A stretch of DNA of 64,000 nucleotides from Colwellia sp. C1TZA3 (GTDB lineage Bacteria > Pseudomonadota > Gammaproteobacteria > Enterobacterales > Alteromonadaceae). Made by a program: the position numbers and the translations under genes. Of this stretch, positions 1-8,181 are shown in pieces (position 1 is the first letter of the stretch; every line of letters starts with the position of its first letter). The notes beneath the pieces were generated by a model. The model was not told the DNA's origin. It was given only the letters and a program-made list of their open reading frames with translations, and did not search any database. The stretch covers positions 29,829 through 93,828 of the forward strand of contig NZ_VOLS01000010.1 of assembly GCF_007954265.1 (NCBI RefSeq), read 5' to 3'.

Positions 1-182
1 AACTCAATTGGAATTTTCAGCAAGGTATATTCAGTAATAAAAAGGTCAACATATACTCATGCTATTATAATAGGCGGTAGTTTTTTTAAAATAAAACGCA
101 ATTAATTTGCATTTTTTCTACACTTTTTTCTTACACAAAGGTAAGCTTGAGTACTAGTTTACCTTAAGTAAATATCGAAATT

Positions 183-824
183 ATGAATATTTTAAAATTA
201 CCTGCAATTGCCTTACTTAGCTCAGTATTTATCGCTTCAGTTAGCGCTGATATGTCTGTAGCTGAACTAACAGAAACCACCAATTTAGTCATGGCGGGTA
301 ATAAATACGTTACCTTATTGGGCAATCAAGTAAAGGTAGGAGATGAGGCACCTGACTTTAAAGTAGTAACTCAGTCATTTTCACCCGTTACCTTAGCTGA
401 ATTTAAGCACAAACCCGTGTTAATTTCAGTTGTACCGAGTTTAGACACCGGTGTTTGCTCTATTCAAACTAAGCGCTTTAATGATGAAGTAGCAAACTTA
501 CCCGAAAACGTGGTTATGTTAACAATTAGTAATGATTTACCTTTTGCTCAAAAACGTTTTTGTAAAACTGAAAAAGTAGAGAGTATCAAAGTATTATCAG
601 ATGCTGTTTGGCGAAATTTCGGTCATAATTATGGCTTACTTATTAAAGATATGGGCTTGTTAACACGCGCTATTTTCATTATTGATGTCGATGGAAAAAT
701 CGCTTATAAAGAACTAGTTGGCAATATCTCTCAACACCCAGATTACGACACAGCGTTAACCAAACTAAGGTCAATGAGTCAGATTGTTAAGCCGAGTGAA
801 ACAACAAGTGAGCACTCAGGGTAA
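183..824 (+). CDS. tpx: Thiol peroxidase with signal peptide (Tpx-type peroxiredoxin)
   Basis: Atypical 2-Cys peroxiredoxin that reduces peroxides, probably with thioredoxin as electron donor. The family active-site motif PSLDTGVCSIQTKRFN puts the peroxidatic Cys at residue 92; the likely resolving Cys is residue 127 (RFCKTEK). Their spacing is close to that of E. coli Tpx. At 213 aa it is about 45 longer than usual Tpx, and the first 22 residues form a hydrophobic signal peptide ending SVSA, so a periplasmic location is expected. The gene stands alone and is followed by an intrinsic terminator about 130 bp downstream. AAGGTAA and TTACCTT (138-165) form an inverted repeat just before the start that could be an operator, but this is weak. 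Confidence 0.93.
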   Translation: MNILKLPAIALLSSVFIASVSADMSVAELTETTNLVMAGNKYVTLLGNQVKVGDEAPDFKVVTQSFSPVTLAEFKHKPVLISVVPSLDTGVCSIQTKRFNDEVANLPENVVMLTISNDLPFAQKRFCKTEKVESIKVLSDAVWRNFGHNYGLLIKDMGLLTRAIFIIDVDGKIAYKELVGNISQHPDYDTALTKLRSMSQIVKPSETTSEHSG

Positions 825-955
825 GGTTTTTTAAACCATTAAATGAAAAGAGCCAAGAAAAATAGCGATTAGCGCTAGCAGCTTATTACAACAACGTAAT
901 ATCAATGTGATAGAAAAATTAATTTTTTCTTTACGCCTTTTATCTCTCTTGTTTT

Positions 956-981
956 GCCCAGTCTCTGACTGGGCTTTTTTA
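956..981 (+). terminator. Rho-independent terminator after tpx
   Basis: Perfect 8-bp stem GCCCAGTC/GACTGGGC with a TCT loop, followed by six T. It lies about 130 bp after the tpx stop. The rest of the 825-1161 gap shows no gene. Confidence 0.85.
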
Positions 982-1161
982 TCAGTAAAATACTGTTGAA
1001 AACGGTTATCTACTGATAAAAGTCTTGTTTAGCATCCAACTATCGACAGATAACAAACATGACTCAGCACAAAAGTTATGACTATTTTAGTATCACTAAA
1101 GCGATATTAATATAATTTGCGCTAGCCATTAAGTTTACAGACAAGATAAGGACTAGGGTAA

Positions 1162-2499
1162 TTATTTCGCCATAACATCAAGTAGCGCATACACCGTAGC
1201 TTCAACACCTGATTTAATAGCGGGCTCAGGGGTTATTTTAAATTGTGGGCTATGATGACTTGGCACAGCTGCGCCACCGGCTTGTGCTCGCTCAAAATCA
1301 GCTTTTAGCGTGCCGCCTACTTTAAAGTAAACGCTAGGAATATAAGGTTTGGTAGTAAAGAAGCCAAAATCTTCTGCACCCATACCAGTTTCCGCCGGCT
1401 CTAATAGTGCGTCAGCACCCATTTTTTCACTTAATACGCTTTTCAAGCGCTGAGCCAATTTTTTATCATTAAAGGTCGGCGGGTACGCGAATTCACTGAC
1501 CACTACTTCTGGTAATTTATCTTCTGGCACACCTGCAGTACGTGCTGTACCAATAGCAACACGCTTAATAGCTGATAGTAACTGCTCACGTACTTCTGGT
1601 GTTAAACTCCGTACCGTTAACTGCAACTTAGCTTCATCTGAAATAATATTATGCTTAGTACCGGCATGAAATGAACCTACTGTGATAACACCCGCATAAC
1701 GAGGTGCCAATTCACGACTAATAATAGTTTGTAAGTTGTTCACAATTTGCGCACCAATCACAACAGGATCTTTACCTTGGTGTGGTGAAGCACCATGAGC
1801 ACCAATACCGTGTATCGTAATATCAACCGTATCAGCACCGGCATAAGGCGAGCCTTCGTCTACAATTATTTTGCCCGCTTCTGAATTGGCACTAACATGA
1901 AAAGCAAAAGCATAATCAGGTTGACCAAAACGCTGCCATAAATTATCTGCCATCATCGCAGAAGCGCCAGGGCCCTTTTCTTCTGCAGGTTGGCCTATAA
2001 GCATTAAAGTGCCTGACCATTTATCTTTATTTTCAGCCATATAGCGACCAGTTCCCACTAGGCTTGTTATATGAACATCATGACCACAAGCGTGCATAAC
2101 ACCGACAGTTTCGTTATTCCAATTTTGCATTTTAACTGTTGAGGCATTAGCTAAGCCTGACTGCTCAACTACGGGCAAACCGTCCATATCGGCTCGTACC
2201 ATGACCATTGGGCCTTCGCCATTTTTCATTATCGCGACAATGCCTGTGCCACCAACACCTTGAGTAACCTCATAACCCACAGCACTCAATTCTTGTGCTA
2301 AACGTTTTGCTGTTTTAGTTTCCATTAATGATAATTCAGGATTACGATGAAAATGATCCCATAACGGGGCTAAGTGCTGTTGATAATCTTTTGCAATATC
2401 GTTAGCCATATCTTGTTCAAAGGCTAAAACGTTAGTCGTCGCAAAAGACGAGATTGTTAGTGCTGACGCAATTAAAATAGCTAGTGTTTTACGCTTCAT
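1162..2499 (-). CDS. Exported M20 family amidohydrolase / peptidase
   Basis: Zinc-dependent amidohydrolase of the M20D group (N-acyl amino acid or hippurate hydrolase-like). Metal-site motifs are visible: MVRADMDGLPV, MHACGHDVH, the catalytic EE in GQPAEEKGPGA, and a late GAEDFGFF. The start chosen is the inner ATG at 2499, because GGAG lies seven bases before it; an ATG at 2511 in the same frame has no comparable site. The protein then begins MKRKTLAIL and has a signal peptide ending near NVLA, so it is periplasmic or secreted. The substrate cannot be read from sequence. Monocistronic. Confidence 0.88.
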   Translation of the reverse strand: MKRKTLAILIASALTISSFATTNVLAFEQDMANDIAKDYQQHLAPLWDHFHRNPELSLMETKTAKRLAQELSAVGYEVTQGVGGTGIVAIMKNGEGPMVMVRADMDGLPVVEQSGLANASTVKMQNWNNETVGVMHACGHDVHITSLVGTGRYMAENKDKWSGTLMLIGQPAEEKGPGASAMMADNLWQRFGQPDYAFAFHVSANSEAGKIIVDEGSPYAGADTVDITIHGIGAHGASPHQGKDPVVIGAQIVNNLQTIISRELAPRYAGVITVGSFHAGTKHNIISDEAKLQLTVRSLTPEVREQLLSAIKRVAIGTARTAGVPEDKLPEVVVSEFAYPPTFNDKKLAQRLKSVLSEKMGADALLEPAETGMGAEDFGFFTTKPYIPSVYFKVGGTLKADFERAQAGGAAVPSHHSPQFKITPEPAIKSGVEATVYALLDVMAK

Positions 2500-2909
2500 T
2501 TTCAACTCCATGGATTATCCAAGTATCGTCCGATTTTATAACGAATCACTTTAAAGTATTGATGTCTTTATTGTTATAAAAAACAGTGTAGGTATAACTT
2601 ACTGTACCTAGGCTAATTATCAATGTCTTGCTGTTTTCGCTAATCTGCCTAAATCCAACGACAGGCGACTTTAATTTCTAGCCACTTCTGTCTAATTTTC
2701 ATCTTATCCTTGTTGGTAATTAAAGCGATAGCTGACCGTACAAAGCTCAATCATATCGGGTCTTTAACCACCCTTTCGCTTAACAAACATGCGTTTAATA
2801 ACACATTTGTTTACTTATTGATTTATGAGCCTCGGGGATAAGATTTTTTTAACAACAACGAAAGCTTAATTAACCGACGAATATTTAACCTGACACCAAA
2901 AATAAAAAT
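2500..2909. other. Intergenic gap with no intact gene
   Basis: No supported ORF or RNA gene. The minus strand at about 2640-2740 can be read as a short peptide (…KMKIRQKWLEIKVACRWI) that might be a gene remnant, but I cannot assign it. The left part presumably carries the promoter of the amidohydrolase. Confidence 0.4.
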
Positions 2910-3300
2910 TTGTCTGTTTCTTATCAAAAATTTACTGACATTAATTTTTTTATTGTGCTGAAAGTTGGATGCAATCTTACTCATGCTGCCAACAATATTG
3001 AGTTATCATTACATCAACGGCAAGTCACCTTATCTGCTAAGCGTGTTAGCGCAGATGGGCGCGAGCCCAATGTTATACCAATCCCATTAAGTTATTGCTC
3101 ACTTGTACTAGTTAAAATAGCTCAAGGCTGTGTTGCTCTCACTCCCAATAGCCAGCTATTGCTCAATCGAGCGCCTTACCTTGAATTATTTTTCCTGCGC
3201 ACAACAAGATCACAAACTTAATGGAACTGGTATTATTTGTATTGCGCCAGTGCCGTTATACAATGACTTTCAAAATATTTACCATTTTTCAGAATATTAA
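2910..3300 (+). pseudogene. kynU: Kynureninase C-terminal remnant interrupted by a 157-bp element
   Basis: Only the last part of kynureninase (kynurenine to anthranilate, or 3-hydroxykynurenine to 3-hydroxyanthranilate) remains. Before the element the frame reads GCNLTHAANN...KRVSADGREPNV; after it a different frame reads CIAPVPLYNDFQNIYHF and ends at TAA 3298-3300. These match the conserved kynureninase C-terminus (WREPNVIRxAPVPLYNSF). Removing 157 bp plus one TTA rejoins the two parts as REPNVICIAPVPLYNDF in one frame. The N-terminal two thirds is missing. The remnant ends 13 bp before kmo, so the two were an operon. The residual ORF would also read into the element. Confidence 0.8.
3076..3232 (+). 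mobile_element. 157-bp MITE-like element, copy A (in kynU)
   Basis: Ends TACCAATCCCATTAAGTT and AACTTAATGGAACTGGTA are imperfect terminal inverted repeats. TTA flanks both sides (3073-3075 and 3233-3235) as a target duplication. The interior pairs with itself (CTCAAGG/CCTTGA, AATAGC/GCTATT), so the whole element can fold into one long hairpin. Identical over its full length to the copy at 28686. It splits the kynureninase remnant. Confidence 0.9.
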
Positions 3301-3313
3301 AGGAATACATCTA

Positions 3314-4723
3314 ATGTCAGTAAGAGAGAAAATAACCATTGCCGGTGCCGGCCCAGTTGGTACTTTGCTTGCTGTGCTTTTAGCACGCCATGGTTATGCC
3401 GTTAATTTATTTGAATCGCGAGCTGATTCGCGTAGCCATAATATTTATCAAGGTAAGTCAATTAACATTGCTTTGTCTGATCGGGGTTGGTTGGCATTAG
3501 CATCTGTAGGTCTCGAAGCAGAGGTTAAGCAGCACGCCATTGCTATGTATAAGCGTGTAATGCACGCCATTGACGGCACGATTACCGAACAAGCATATGG
3601 TCAAGAAGATCAAGCTATTTGGTCAGTTTCTCGTTCGGGTATTAATGAGCAGCTACTTGATTTAGCTGAGCAAGAGCTTTTAATAAAAGTTAAATTTGAA
3701 CAACGTTTAATTGATCTTGATTTTAGCAATGCCAGTGCTAGCTTTAGCCATGATCATAGCGTTGAAAAAGTCTCAGCAGATATTTTATTTGGTGCAGATG
3801 GCGCTTTCTCAAAAGTGCGTCGCTTAGCACAAGACACGCCACGCTTTAGTTATAACCAATCTTATATGCCACAAAGCTATATTGAATTACACATTCCAGC
3901 CAATGACGATGGATCATTTAAAATAGCCAAAAATGCCTTACATATTTGGCCACGTAAAACCTTTATGCTGATTGCCTTACCTAACCCTGACGGCTCTTTC
4001 ACTTGCACCTTATTTCTAGACTCTGAAGGTGAGGTGTCATTTTCTTCATTAACAAACCGCGCTGAAGTCACTGCGTTTTTTGCAGAAAATTTTGCCGATG
4101 CACTGCCTTTAATGGAAAATCCGATAGATGACTTTCTCAATAAAACCGCCAGCCCATTATTTCTGCTGAATGTTGACCCTTGGGTTATCAATAATACTGT
4201 CGCGTTAATTGGTGATGCCGCTCATGCCATGGTGCCTTTTTATGGTCAAGGCATGAATTGCGGCTTTGAAGATTGTCGAGTATTAGACCAATTAATTACT
4301 GAATATCAGCAAGACTGGTCGAAAATATTTCCAGCTTATCAAGTGGCCAGAAAAATCAATGCTGATGCTATTAGTGAGTTAGCCAAACGAAATTTTGTTG
4401 AAATGAGTGAGTTATCAGGTCAGGCAACGTTTTTATTACAGAAAAAAATAGAAGCAGAATTTCATCAGCGATATCCGACACTTTGGACTCCATTGTATAC
4501 TATGGTGACCTTCTCACCCTTACTGCCTTATTCTCAGGCCTTAGCACTTGGTGATATTCAGCAAGAGATTATGCAGAAGATAATGCAAATTCCTGATATC
4601 GAAAACTGTTGGCAAGCCGATTTTGTTTATGAAAAATTATGGCAATTGGCCCAGACAGCATTTGGCGCTGACAATACTGATTTAGTAGCCCAGAAAAATT
4701 TAACCGATCATAGTAACAACTAA
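3314..4723 (+). CDS. kmo: Kynurenine 3-monooxygenase
   Basis: FAD-dependent aromatic hydroxylase that converts kynurenine to 3-hydroxykynurenine with NADPH and O2. N-terminal Rossmann motif GAGPVGTLLAVLLARHG, the family motif SINIALSDRGW, and the second FAD motif GDAAHAMVPFYGQGMNCGFED are present. The start at 3314 (MSVREKITIAGAG) fits the family N-terminus and has AAAGGAA upstream; the same frame runs further up to 3221 but that part is element and kynU sequence. 469 aa is normal. The gene is intact although the kynureninase just upstream is destroyed, so any flux through 3-hydroxykynurenine must use a kynureninase elsewhere. Its original promoter probably lay upstream of kynU. Confidence 0.93.
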   Translation: MSVREKITIAGAGPVGTLLAVLLARHGYAVNLFESRADSRSHNIYQGKSINIALSDRGWLALASVGLEAEVKQHAIAMYKRVMHAIDGTITEQAYGQEDQAIWSVSRSGINEQLLDLAEQELLIKVKFEQRLIDLDFSNASASFSHDHSVEKVSADILFGADGAFSKVRRLAQDTPRFSYNQSYMPQSYIELHIPANDDGSFKIAKNALHIWPRKTFMLIALPNPDGSFTCTLFLDSEGEVSFSSLTNRAEVTAFFAENFADALPLMENPIDDFLNKTASPLFLLNVDPWVINNTVALIGDAAHAMVPFYGQGMNCGFEDCRVLDQLITEYQQDWSKIFPAYQVARKINADAISELAKRNFVEMSELSGQATFLLQKKIEAEFHQRYPTLWTPLYTMVTFSPLLPYSQALALGDIQQEIMQKIMQIPDIENCWQADFVYEKLWQLAQTAFGADNTDLVAQKNLTDHSNN

Positions 4724-4850
4724 AATAGACTCGACAAAGGCAATACTAATGCGCTAAAACAAACAACAACTCTGCTAGATCAGGTTGCCATTGAAAGTCT
4801 TTTAATTTGATACGCGCCCCCATAACCACCACTTGCTCAGCTTGCAGTAA

Positions 4851-5007
4851 TACCAGTTCCATTAAGTTTGTGATCTTGTTGTGCGCAGGAAAAATAACTC
4901 AAGGTAAGGCGCTCGATTGAGCAATAGCTGGCTATTGGGATTGAGAGCAACACAGCCTTGAGCTATTTTAACTAGTACAAGTGAGCAATAACTTAATGGG
5001 ATTGGTA
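4851..5007 (-). mobile_element. 157-bp MITE-like element, copy B (in atl 3' end)
   Basis: Same element in reverse orientation, with TAA target duplications at 4848-4850 and 5008-5010. It supplies the last four codons and the stop of the alkyltransferase-like gene. It differs from copy A at only a couple of positions. Confidence 0.9.
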
Positions 5008-5292
5008 TAAGTCGCGCTGTTGAGCAAAGTTTTCGCTACCGGCTGCAAATGAAATTCTACCTTGAGCGTTAATCACCCGATACCAAGGCACTATTTGCCC
5101 GTGCCAGCCGTTAGTTGGCACAGCAGCTAACGCTTTGCCTACTAACCGAGCGCGGCCAGGTAAACCTGCTAGATCAGCAATTTGGCCGTAGCAGGCGACT
5201 TTTCCCACAGGAATAGCCAGCACGGTTTGCCAAACTTTTATATACTTACTACTAACCGGTTTACCAACATTTGAGCTTATATTGCTCTTCAT
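4993..5292 (-). CDS. Alkyltransferase-like (ATL) DNA repair protein, C-terminus truncated
   Basis: Small MGMT C-terminal-domain homologue. The PCHRV active-site motif of O6-alkylguanine transferases is PWYRV here, so the acceptor Cys is Trp as in ATL proteins, which flag O6-alkylguanine for nucleotide excision repair instead of repairing it. The ATG at 5292 overlaps the stop of the upstream SDR (TAATG); an in-frame TTG lies 6 bp earlier. The C-terminus is abnormal: a mobile element replaced the last 33 residues (LQAEQVVVMGARIKLKDFQW and on, ending at a TAG at 4746-4748) with YQSH. The lost part resembles the normal ATL tail, so function may be impaired. 99 aa remain. Confidence 0.85.
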   Translation of the reverse strand: MKSNISSNVGKPVSSKYIKVWQTVLAIPVGKVACYGQIADLAGLPGRARLVGKALAAVPTNGWHGQIVPWYRVINAQGRISFAAGSENFAQQRDLYQSH

Positions 5293-5957
5293 TACCAAGG
5301 CAAGACATTACCATTGGAGTGCTTAAAAATACCACTTTGTGCTAAAGTGAGTTGATTAATTAACCCAACCAACTTTTTAGCTGCATCACTCGCGCTGATA
5401 TCACCACCATAATTAACCATCTCGGTTTGGACATAACCGGGATGATATACACCAACAGCCACTTTCTTACTGGCAAGATCATGACTTAACGACATGGCTG
5501 CCGCATTTAAAGCCGCCTTTGACATTCTATAACCATAACGACCACCTGAGTCATTATCCGCAATAGAGCCCATTCTTGAGGTAATAAGTGCTACTTTTGC
5601 TTCTTCTTTAAGCTGTTTTTGCAAACTAGCAACTACTCTTAGCGGAGCTAAAGCATTGACTTCAAACTGCTCTCGTATAGTGTTTAAATCGAGAGTGGCT
5701 AGACTTTCATCGCGTAAAATACCGGCATTACACACCAATACATCAATGTCGATATGCTTTAAGGCAGATACCATGTTTGCTATACCTAAATCACTTGCTA
5801 CATCGACATCTTCAATAATATTGACATCAAGCGCGGTTAACTCAACTGAAGTTTTTCGACACAGCGCAAAGACACTATCTCCTTGTGCCTTAAAGTGCAG
5901 ACACATGGCTAAGCCTATGCCTCTATTCGCGCCAGTAATCACAATATTTTTGCTCAT
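5292..5957 (-). CDS. Short-chain dehydrogenase/reductase
   Basis: Classical SDR fold: cofactor motif GANRGIG at residues 8-14, CNAG around residue 75, and YGYRMSKAA with the catalytic Tyr-x3-Lys. The overall pattern resembles the C-factor (CsgA)-like group. 221 aa. NAD(P)-dependent oxidoreductase; the substrate is not evident. It is the first gene of a two-gene unit with the ATL gene (TAATG overlap). Confidence 0.88.
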   Translation of the reverse strand: MSKNIVITGANRGIGLAMCLHFKAQGDSVFALCRKTSVELTALDVNIIEDVDVASDLGIANMVSALKHIDIDVLVCNAGILRDESLATLDLNTIREQFEVNALAPLRVVASLQKQLKEEAKVALITSRMGSIADNDSGGRYGYRMSKAALNAAAMSLSHDLASKKVAVGVYHPGYVQTEMVNYGGDISASDAAKKLVGLINQLTLAQSGIFKHSNGNVLPW

Positions 5958-6004
5958 TGATTATCCTTATATTTAAACGTTGTCGTTAATATTAAATCAT
6001 TAAA

Positions 6005-6037
6005 ATTAAAAAACCACTTCAAGTGAAGTGGTTTTTT
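6005..6037 (-). terminator. Intrinsic terminator after the Cys-repeat peptide gene
   Basis: AACCACTTC/GAAGTGGTT stem between an A tract and a T tract, so it could work on both strands. On the minus strand it lies about 35 bp after the stop at 6072. Confidence 0.85.
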
Positions 6038-6071
6038 ATATGCTATCAAGCTTATTTACTAAGCACTACAC

Positions 6072-6449
6072 TTATTCGCCACACTTGCCTTCTTTAGCTT
6101 TTGTGACTTTACCTTCTCCACACTTGCCTTCGCCGCATTTACCTTTGGCTTTGGCTTTCATTTTGCCTTCGCCGCACTTACCTTCGGTTTTAACTTTGCC
6201 TTCGCCGCACTTACCTTCGGTTTTAGCTTTGCCTTCACCACACTTGCCTTCGGTTTTAGCTTTGGCTTTACCTTCGCCACATTTGCCTTCGCCGCATTTA
6301 CCGTTCTCGTGACCGTCTGCAGACACTATAGTCATTACGTTTTGTACAGCAAATGGGTTAGTTTCTGCTTGCACTGGCATTGTTGCCGCAACCGTTAATA
6401 CAAATAAGCCTAATAAAGCCACAATTGAAGATTTTTTAATTAATTTCAT
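6072..6449 (-). CDS. Exported GKCGE-repeat protein, HvfA-like modified metallopeptide precursor
   Basis: 125 aa with a signal peptide (residues 1 to about 28, ending VQA), a short spacer, then a Lys/Gly/Glu tail holding eight Cys, every one in a GKCGE context; six are EGKCG and the others are NGKCG and KGKCG. EGKCG repeats after a signal peptide are the hallmark of HvfA-type RiPP precursors, whose Cys are converted to copper-binding oxazolone/thioamide groups by an MNIO (DUF692) enzyme with a DUF2063 partner. Neither partner gene is in this window, so the precursor is orphan here. The assignment is by motif only; an unmodified Cys-rich metal-binding protein is the alternative. Monocistronic. 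Confidence 0.75.
   Translation of the reverse strand: MKLIKKSSIVALLGLFVLTVAATMPVQAETNPFAVQNVMTIVSADGHENGKCGEGKCGEGKAKAKTEGKCGEGKAKTEGKCGEGKVKTEGKCGEGKMKAKAKGKCGEGKCGEGKVTKAKEGKCGE
6075..6305 (-). repeat. In-frame coding tandem repeats (GKCGE units)
   Basis: The DNA repeats in near-identical blocks of about 33-36 bp encoding EGKCGEGK(A/V)KT-like units. Such blocks can change copy number by slippage or recombination without breaking the frame, so the number of Cys motifs may vary among strains. Confidence 0.75.
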
Positions 6450-7062
6450 TATATTTTCCTTTTAATTTTTTAATTAGACACTACATCTACTAGGTATAGC
6501 TATTTACAAAGACCACACTGGATGTAAATAAATTTCAAATGCTGTAAATTTTTTGAATTAAGTTAAAGAAATTTTGTATCTACAACATCATTGAGATTAG
6601 CCTTATCTACATGAAACCACAAGTAAAAAACTCAGCTATTTAACTGCTGCATTAGCCACTTTCACTAGCAAAATGTAGTTAATATGATTGATTATTATAT
6701 TATTTTTTGTCAAAAAAAAAGCCCATCAATATAGGCTAAAATCATTTAACTTTACAAATTCCACTTAATTTTCATGACAAAACTGCATTATATCTGAGTA
6801 ACTTGCCAGTAAAAAAATAGTTTTTTGGCCCATTTTTAATACTAAAAATAAATGGAAGATAAATAAGTCGCTTACTATTTATTTTTAGTTGTTATGCTGC
6901 GCTTAATGTTATTATTGCCAGACGATCACCCTTGGGTAAATCAACAATAATGGCAGCTAAAGCGCGTTGCCTGCTAAGAGTACAGGTTACTCTCAGCATA
7001 AGGTATTTAATAAAACACCATTGAATAACGTCTACCGCCTCAAATATTACAGCTAATAACGT
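6450..7062. other. AT-rich intergenic gap
   Basis: It holds the promoter side of the Cys-repeat gene on the left. A small inverted repeat lies at about 6721-6738 (AGCCCATC...TAGGCT). Another hairpin at about 6970-6998 pairs TGCT-AGAGTA with TACTCT-AGCA. A 35-codon minus-strand ORF (6892-6999, …RALAAIIVDLPKGDRLAIIT…) is open but matches nothing I recognise and has no clear ribosome site; it may be a remnant. Confidence 0.4.
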
Positions 7063-8028
7063 ATGCATACCCCAATAGAAACTAAAGTAAAAAAAATAAT
7101 CCTAGCGCCTATGGAAGGTGTTGCCGATGAATTAATGCGTAAAACACTGACATCACTTAATAATTATGATTTTTGTATAACAGAATTTATTCGCATTGTT
7201 GACGCTTTAATGCCTGAGCATGTTTTTAGAAGAATGTGCCCTGAGCTAGAGCATGGCTGCAGAACTCAAAGTGGTACCCCCTTGAGAATTCAGTTACTCG
7301 GCCAAGAGCCTGATTGGATGGCTGAAAATGCAGTTAGGGCAATAGACATGGGCTCACACGGTGTTGATGTAAATTTTGGTTGTCCGGCTAAAACCGTTAA
7401 CAAAAGTAAAGGTGGCGCTGTTTTGCTAAACGAGCCAGAAAAAATCTATCAAATAATGGCTAAAATAAGAGCGGCTATTGACCCTAATGCCACTTTATCA
7501 GCGAAAATCAGGCTAGGCTTTAATGATGCCTCAAAGCTAGATGAAATTGTTAGTGCAATTGAGTCAGCTAAGGTTGACCAATTAACCATTCATGCTCGCA
7601 CCAAGCAAGATGGCTACCGACCTCCTGCCTACTGGCACTTTATTGGCCAAATAAGACAAAAGTACGATATTGAGATATTTGCTAATGGTGAGATTTGGAG
7701 TAAAAGTGATGCCACTGACTGTGTAACTCAGAGTCAAACACCCAACCTGATGCTGGGGCGTGGCGCATTAGCCCTACCCAACTTAGCCAATGTTATTAAG
7801 TTTGATGAAAAACCTATGCCTTGGTCTGAACTAAGCTTGTTGTTAATAAGTAATAGCGCATTAGACTTAAAAGGCCATAAAAGCTTTTATTTTTCAAGTC
7901 GTTTAAAACAATGGTTGCGTTATTTAAAGTTACAATACCCACAAGCAGATACCTTATTTAACAATATCAAACGATTAAAAGATAAAGATGAAATTCTTCA
8001 TCAAATAGATATCGCAGCATCGATATAA
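7063..8028 (+). CDS. dusC: tRNA-dihydrouridine synthase, DusC type
   Basis: FMN-dependent reduction of uridine to dihydrouridine in tRNA, position 16 for the DusC subgroup. APMEGVADELMRK at the N-terminus, the catalytic Cys in VNFGCPAKTVNKSKGG, KIRLGF, and the FMN phosphate-binding end MLGRGALALPN are all present. 321 aa is typical. DusC is favoured over DusA or DusB by PMEGVAD and the FIRIVDALMPEHVF segment. A separate unit, with no operon partner close by. Confidence 0.9.
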   Translation: MHTPIETKVKKIILAPMEGVADELMRKTLTSLNNYDFCITEFIRIVDALMPEHVFRRMCPELEHGCRTQSGTPLRIQLLGQEPDWMAENAVRAIDMGSHGVDVNFGCPAKTVNKSKGGAVLLNEPEKIYQIMAKIRAAIDPNATLSAKIRLGFNDASKLDEIVSAIESAKVDQLTIHARTKQDGYRPPAYWHFIGQIRQKYDIEIFANGEIWSKSDATDCVTQSQTPNLMLGRGALALPNLANVIKFDEKPMPWSELSLLLISNSALDLKGHKSFYFSSRLKQWLRYLKLQYPQADTLFNNIKRLKDKDEILHQIDIAASI

Positions 8029-8181
8029 AAATCAATCGAACAGACTATATCCGTTGGCTTATCAGCATTAGCTATAATGTTGATAAAACTATTATTAGAC
8101 GAGCGCAGATTTTTATCATGTAACAAGGTAAGATAATTGTTATTAAAGACCCTAACTTACCTTAAATAAGAAGTAACGATA

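Noticed and set aside
138..165. AAGGTAA/TTACCTT inverted repeat before tpx, with a similar one at 8125-8163
   Set aside because: Short arms, different spacing, unrelated genes; could be chance in an AT-rich sequence.
2910..3221. ORF of 103 codons ending in a peptide IPIPLSYC...TTRSQT
   Set aside because: Its second half is the 157-bp element read through; the same peptide appears at 28571-28831 and 39137-39331. The first half is the kynureninase remnant. Not a real gene.
5656..5976. 106-codon ORF opposite the SDR
   Set aside because: Antisense frame of a conserved SDR with all family motifs on the minus strand.
6075..6305. CRISPR-like repeat array
   Set aside because: The repeats are coding, in frame, without unique spacers, and there are no cas genes.
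6028..6312. Plus-strand ORF rich in LPSPHLP repeats
   Set aside because: It is the antisense shadow of the GKCGE repeats of the exported Cys-repeat protein.
6892..6999. 35-codon minus-strand ORF upstream of dusC
   Set aside because: Open and somewhat protein-like, but with no ribosome site, no family and only one short stretch; kept only as a note in the gap entry.
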